Source: Orobanche coerulescens
Lineage: Eukaryota > Streptophyta > Magnoliopsida > Lamiales > Orobanchaceae
Direction of reading: 5' to 3'
DNA: 64,000 bases
Assembly: GCA_033398695.1 (NCBI GenBank)
Contig: CM065815.1
Span: 99,910,501 to 99,974,500 of the forward strand
A program made the position numbers and the translations under genes. Under the pieces are notes generated by a model that was given only the letters and a program-made list of their open reading frames with translations, made no database searches and was not told the origin of the DNA. Below, in pieces: positions 62,429 through 64,000 of the stretch (its first letter is position 1; every line of letters begins with the position of its first letter).

Positions 62429-62536
62429 GTTTTGGTCAAAGTTCAATGGTCACGTCACGGAAAGGAAGAAGCCACATGGGAAACGGAAGCTGATATGAAG
62501 TCCAGATATCCCGAGTTATTTTCGTCTTGAGTTTCG
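62321..62536 (+). repeat. 108-bp tandem duplication over the chromodomain end
   Basis: The units 62321-62428 and 62429-62536 both begin GTTTTGGTCAAAGTTCAATG and end GAGTTTCG. Each spans the chromodomain core and the stop codon of pol. The first copy is out of frame with integrase at its left boundary. Confidence 0.92.
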
Positions 62537-62565
62537 GGACGAAACTCCTTTTTAGTAGGAGAGTA

Positions 62566-64000
62566 TGTAATATCCGGATTTATTATGGTGTGTTTCATCT
62601 GTATTCAAACCCTGTATTATTCGGATTTGTGGTCTTGATTATTGGAGTATGATATTTCTTGCATTGATATCTTTGTACATAAGTATAACAACATGCAAAA
62701 TTTCTCATGCAAACTTGTGATAGCGCACGCTAAGAATGTAGCTTAATGCGCGCTATCGGGCTACTACTAGCGCACGCTATGCATGTATGAGTTGCGTGCG
62801 CTAAGAACTCAATTATTGAGCGGGACGGCTAGCACATGCGCCAGCCGGGACATGGGTCCGGATAAGATTCCCGCGGGCAAACCTGGACAGTTTCGAAGTC
62901 AACTCTTATTAGCGTGCGCTAAGGAAAGCTTAGTAGCGTGCGCTAATTAGTTTAAATGCAGAATATTATAAATGGGACAACAACCCGTTTTGGCGTACAT
63001 TTCATTCGTCCATTCTTCATTCTTGAGAGGCCAGAGAGCTATAATAATCCTTCTACACATTTAGAACACATCTTGTTGGTCTTTGTATATTGGTTATCAC
63101 TTGTGAGTGATCATTGAAGTGGAATAGCACCTTGGAGTGGCATACAACCAACCGGAGTCGGATTCTACCTTACAGTTCAGTGATTTTCGTCATATTAAGG
63201 TATGTTCAACCTATCTACAGACTTAGAGTTGGATTCTAAAGAATTAGATGATCATGTTATCAAGATATTGATTTTTCATTAGTGAATTATTCAACATGCA
63301 TCATGTTTGGAATATAGAGATGGTTATGCCTCAAGTACCTTGATTATGAACAACATGATTCGAAATCTTATTACAGTGAACAAGTAGAGGAAGCTTCTAT
63401 CATTGATAATCTGAATCTAGTAGATGACTTCATAACAATCATGGACTTGACTTTAACATCATTATTGTTAGATGAATCTAAGGGATTGATCATGGAAGGA
63501 TTTATCTAGTATAAATGGAATGTTAAACAACTACAGTATGATAATTTTGATTGATATAAAGGTGTCGATATCAACCGTAAAGCCTTTTGAATTTTCGTAT
63601 GAAGATTTGTAGTCGAAATAGAATATGGTTTTATAATGGTATACATATCCCTGAATCCGGAGTTGTTGTTATCCGTAAAATCATTCATAATCGTATGAAC
63701 ATGATATTCATGGAGGTAACATGAATTATCACGGAAGATTTCATTGTTTTGATCATGATGAGAACAGTTTACTGCCCAGCAGTAAACTGCCATGCACAGA
63801 TATTGCACACTAAGCTATGAAGATTAACGTGTGCTATCGAGCACGAGTTAGCGTACGCTACGTTTGGTACGTAACGTACGCTAGGCCATCAGACGAGTCA
63901 GTCGACTGATCAGTGAAGTACTGACCATGCATAGTTAGCATACGCTAGGCTTTGTTGTTTGCGTGCGCTATCGAGCAGACTTAACGCACGCTACACAGAG
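62566..64000 (+). repeat. E10 3' LTR (incomplete)
   Basis: Begins TGTAATATCC after the purine-rich AGGAGAGTA (62557-62565). It carries palindrome cluster 1, TATAAATG at 62967-62974 and the start of cluster 2. The window ends about 1435 bases into it. Confidence 0.93.

Larger units (their letters stand above)
55148..64000 (+). mobile_element. E10: E1-family chromovirus, cut by the window end
   Basis: 5' LTR, primer site, gag-pol-chromodomain and 3' LTR (from 62566) are all present; only the end of the 3' LTR is outside the window. By eye the two LTRs show roughly two dozen differences over the 1.43 kb that can be compared, mostly substitutions. It is the best preserved member of its family here and a useful reference for E1, E2 and E4. 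The left flank CTAAT would be the target duplication. Confidence 0.93.

Overview
The window is nuclear DNA from a flowering plant, most likely a repeat-rich heterochromatic stretch of a large genome. Almost all of it is nested, decayed transposable elements: plant Ty3/gypsy chromoviruses with initiator-methionine tRNA primer sites, Ty1/copia, and CACTA elements. No intact host gene is visible. The only host-derived coding sequence I recognise is a fragment of an F-box/Sel1-repeat gene. I name elements E1 to E10 by position; the species cannot be identified from the sequence.

Layout. E1 (1-7299, +) is a Tekay/Del-type chromovirus that lies inside the coding sequence of a CACTA transposase (Tnp2 type, 7300-10034, -). 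E2 (10433-23705, +) belongs to the same family as E1. Its 5' LTR is split by E3 (12548-19005, -), a CRM/Reina-type chromovirus with a perfect 5-bp target duplication CGAGT. E2 is truncated and abuts E4 (23722-27343, -), another member of the E1 family, head to head. A copia fragment (27344-28752, -) and about 1 kb of unclassified sequence follow. E6 (29801-33521, -) is a small non-autonomous element with an intact gag-like frame and no pol, whose LTRs resemble those of E3. E7 and E8 (33522-46808, -) form an LTR-internal-LTR-internal-LTR tandem of a second Tekay-type family. E9 (46809-50885, -) sits in the last LTR of that tandem. It is interrupted by a CACTA-like segment (50886-55147) holding about eight 180-bp tandem repeats and the captured F-box/Sel1 exons. 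E10 (55148-64000, +), another E1-family element with closely similar LTRs, closes the window.

How the parts relate. The autonomous families encode gag, protease, reverse transcriptase, RNase H, integrase and (Tekay type) a chromodomain, but every polyprotein carries stops or frameshifts. Many stops look like cytosine deamination (CAG to TAG, CGA to TGA), as expected of methylated plant transposons. E6 probably depended on an E3-like partner: it shares LTR ends, a conserved LTR block, the primer site type and a short pol C-terminal tail that reads through the polypurine tract into the 3' LTR.

The most unusual signal is a shared LTR architecture. The E1 family carries about 16 copies of TAGCGYRCGCTA-like palindromes, E9 about 16 copies of TTACGGCCGTAA-like palindromes, E6 about five CCGTGT/ACACGG inverted repeats and E3 several TCGGCCGA palindromes. 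In the families with a visible TATA box these lie just upstream of it. Such arrays look like family-specific cis-regulatory modules.
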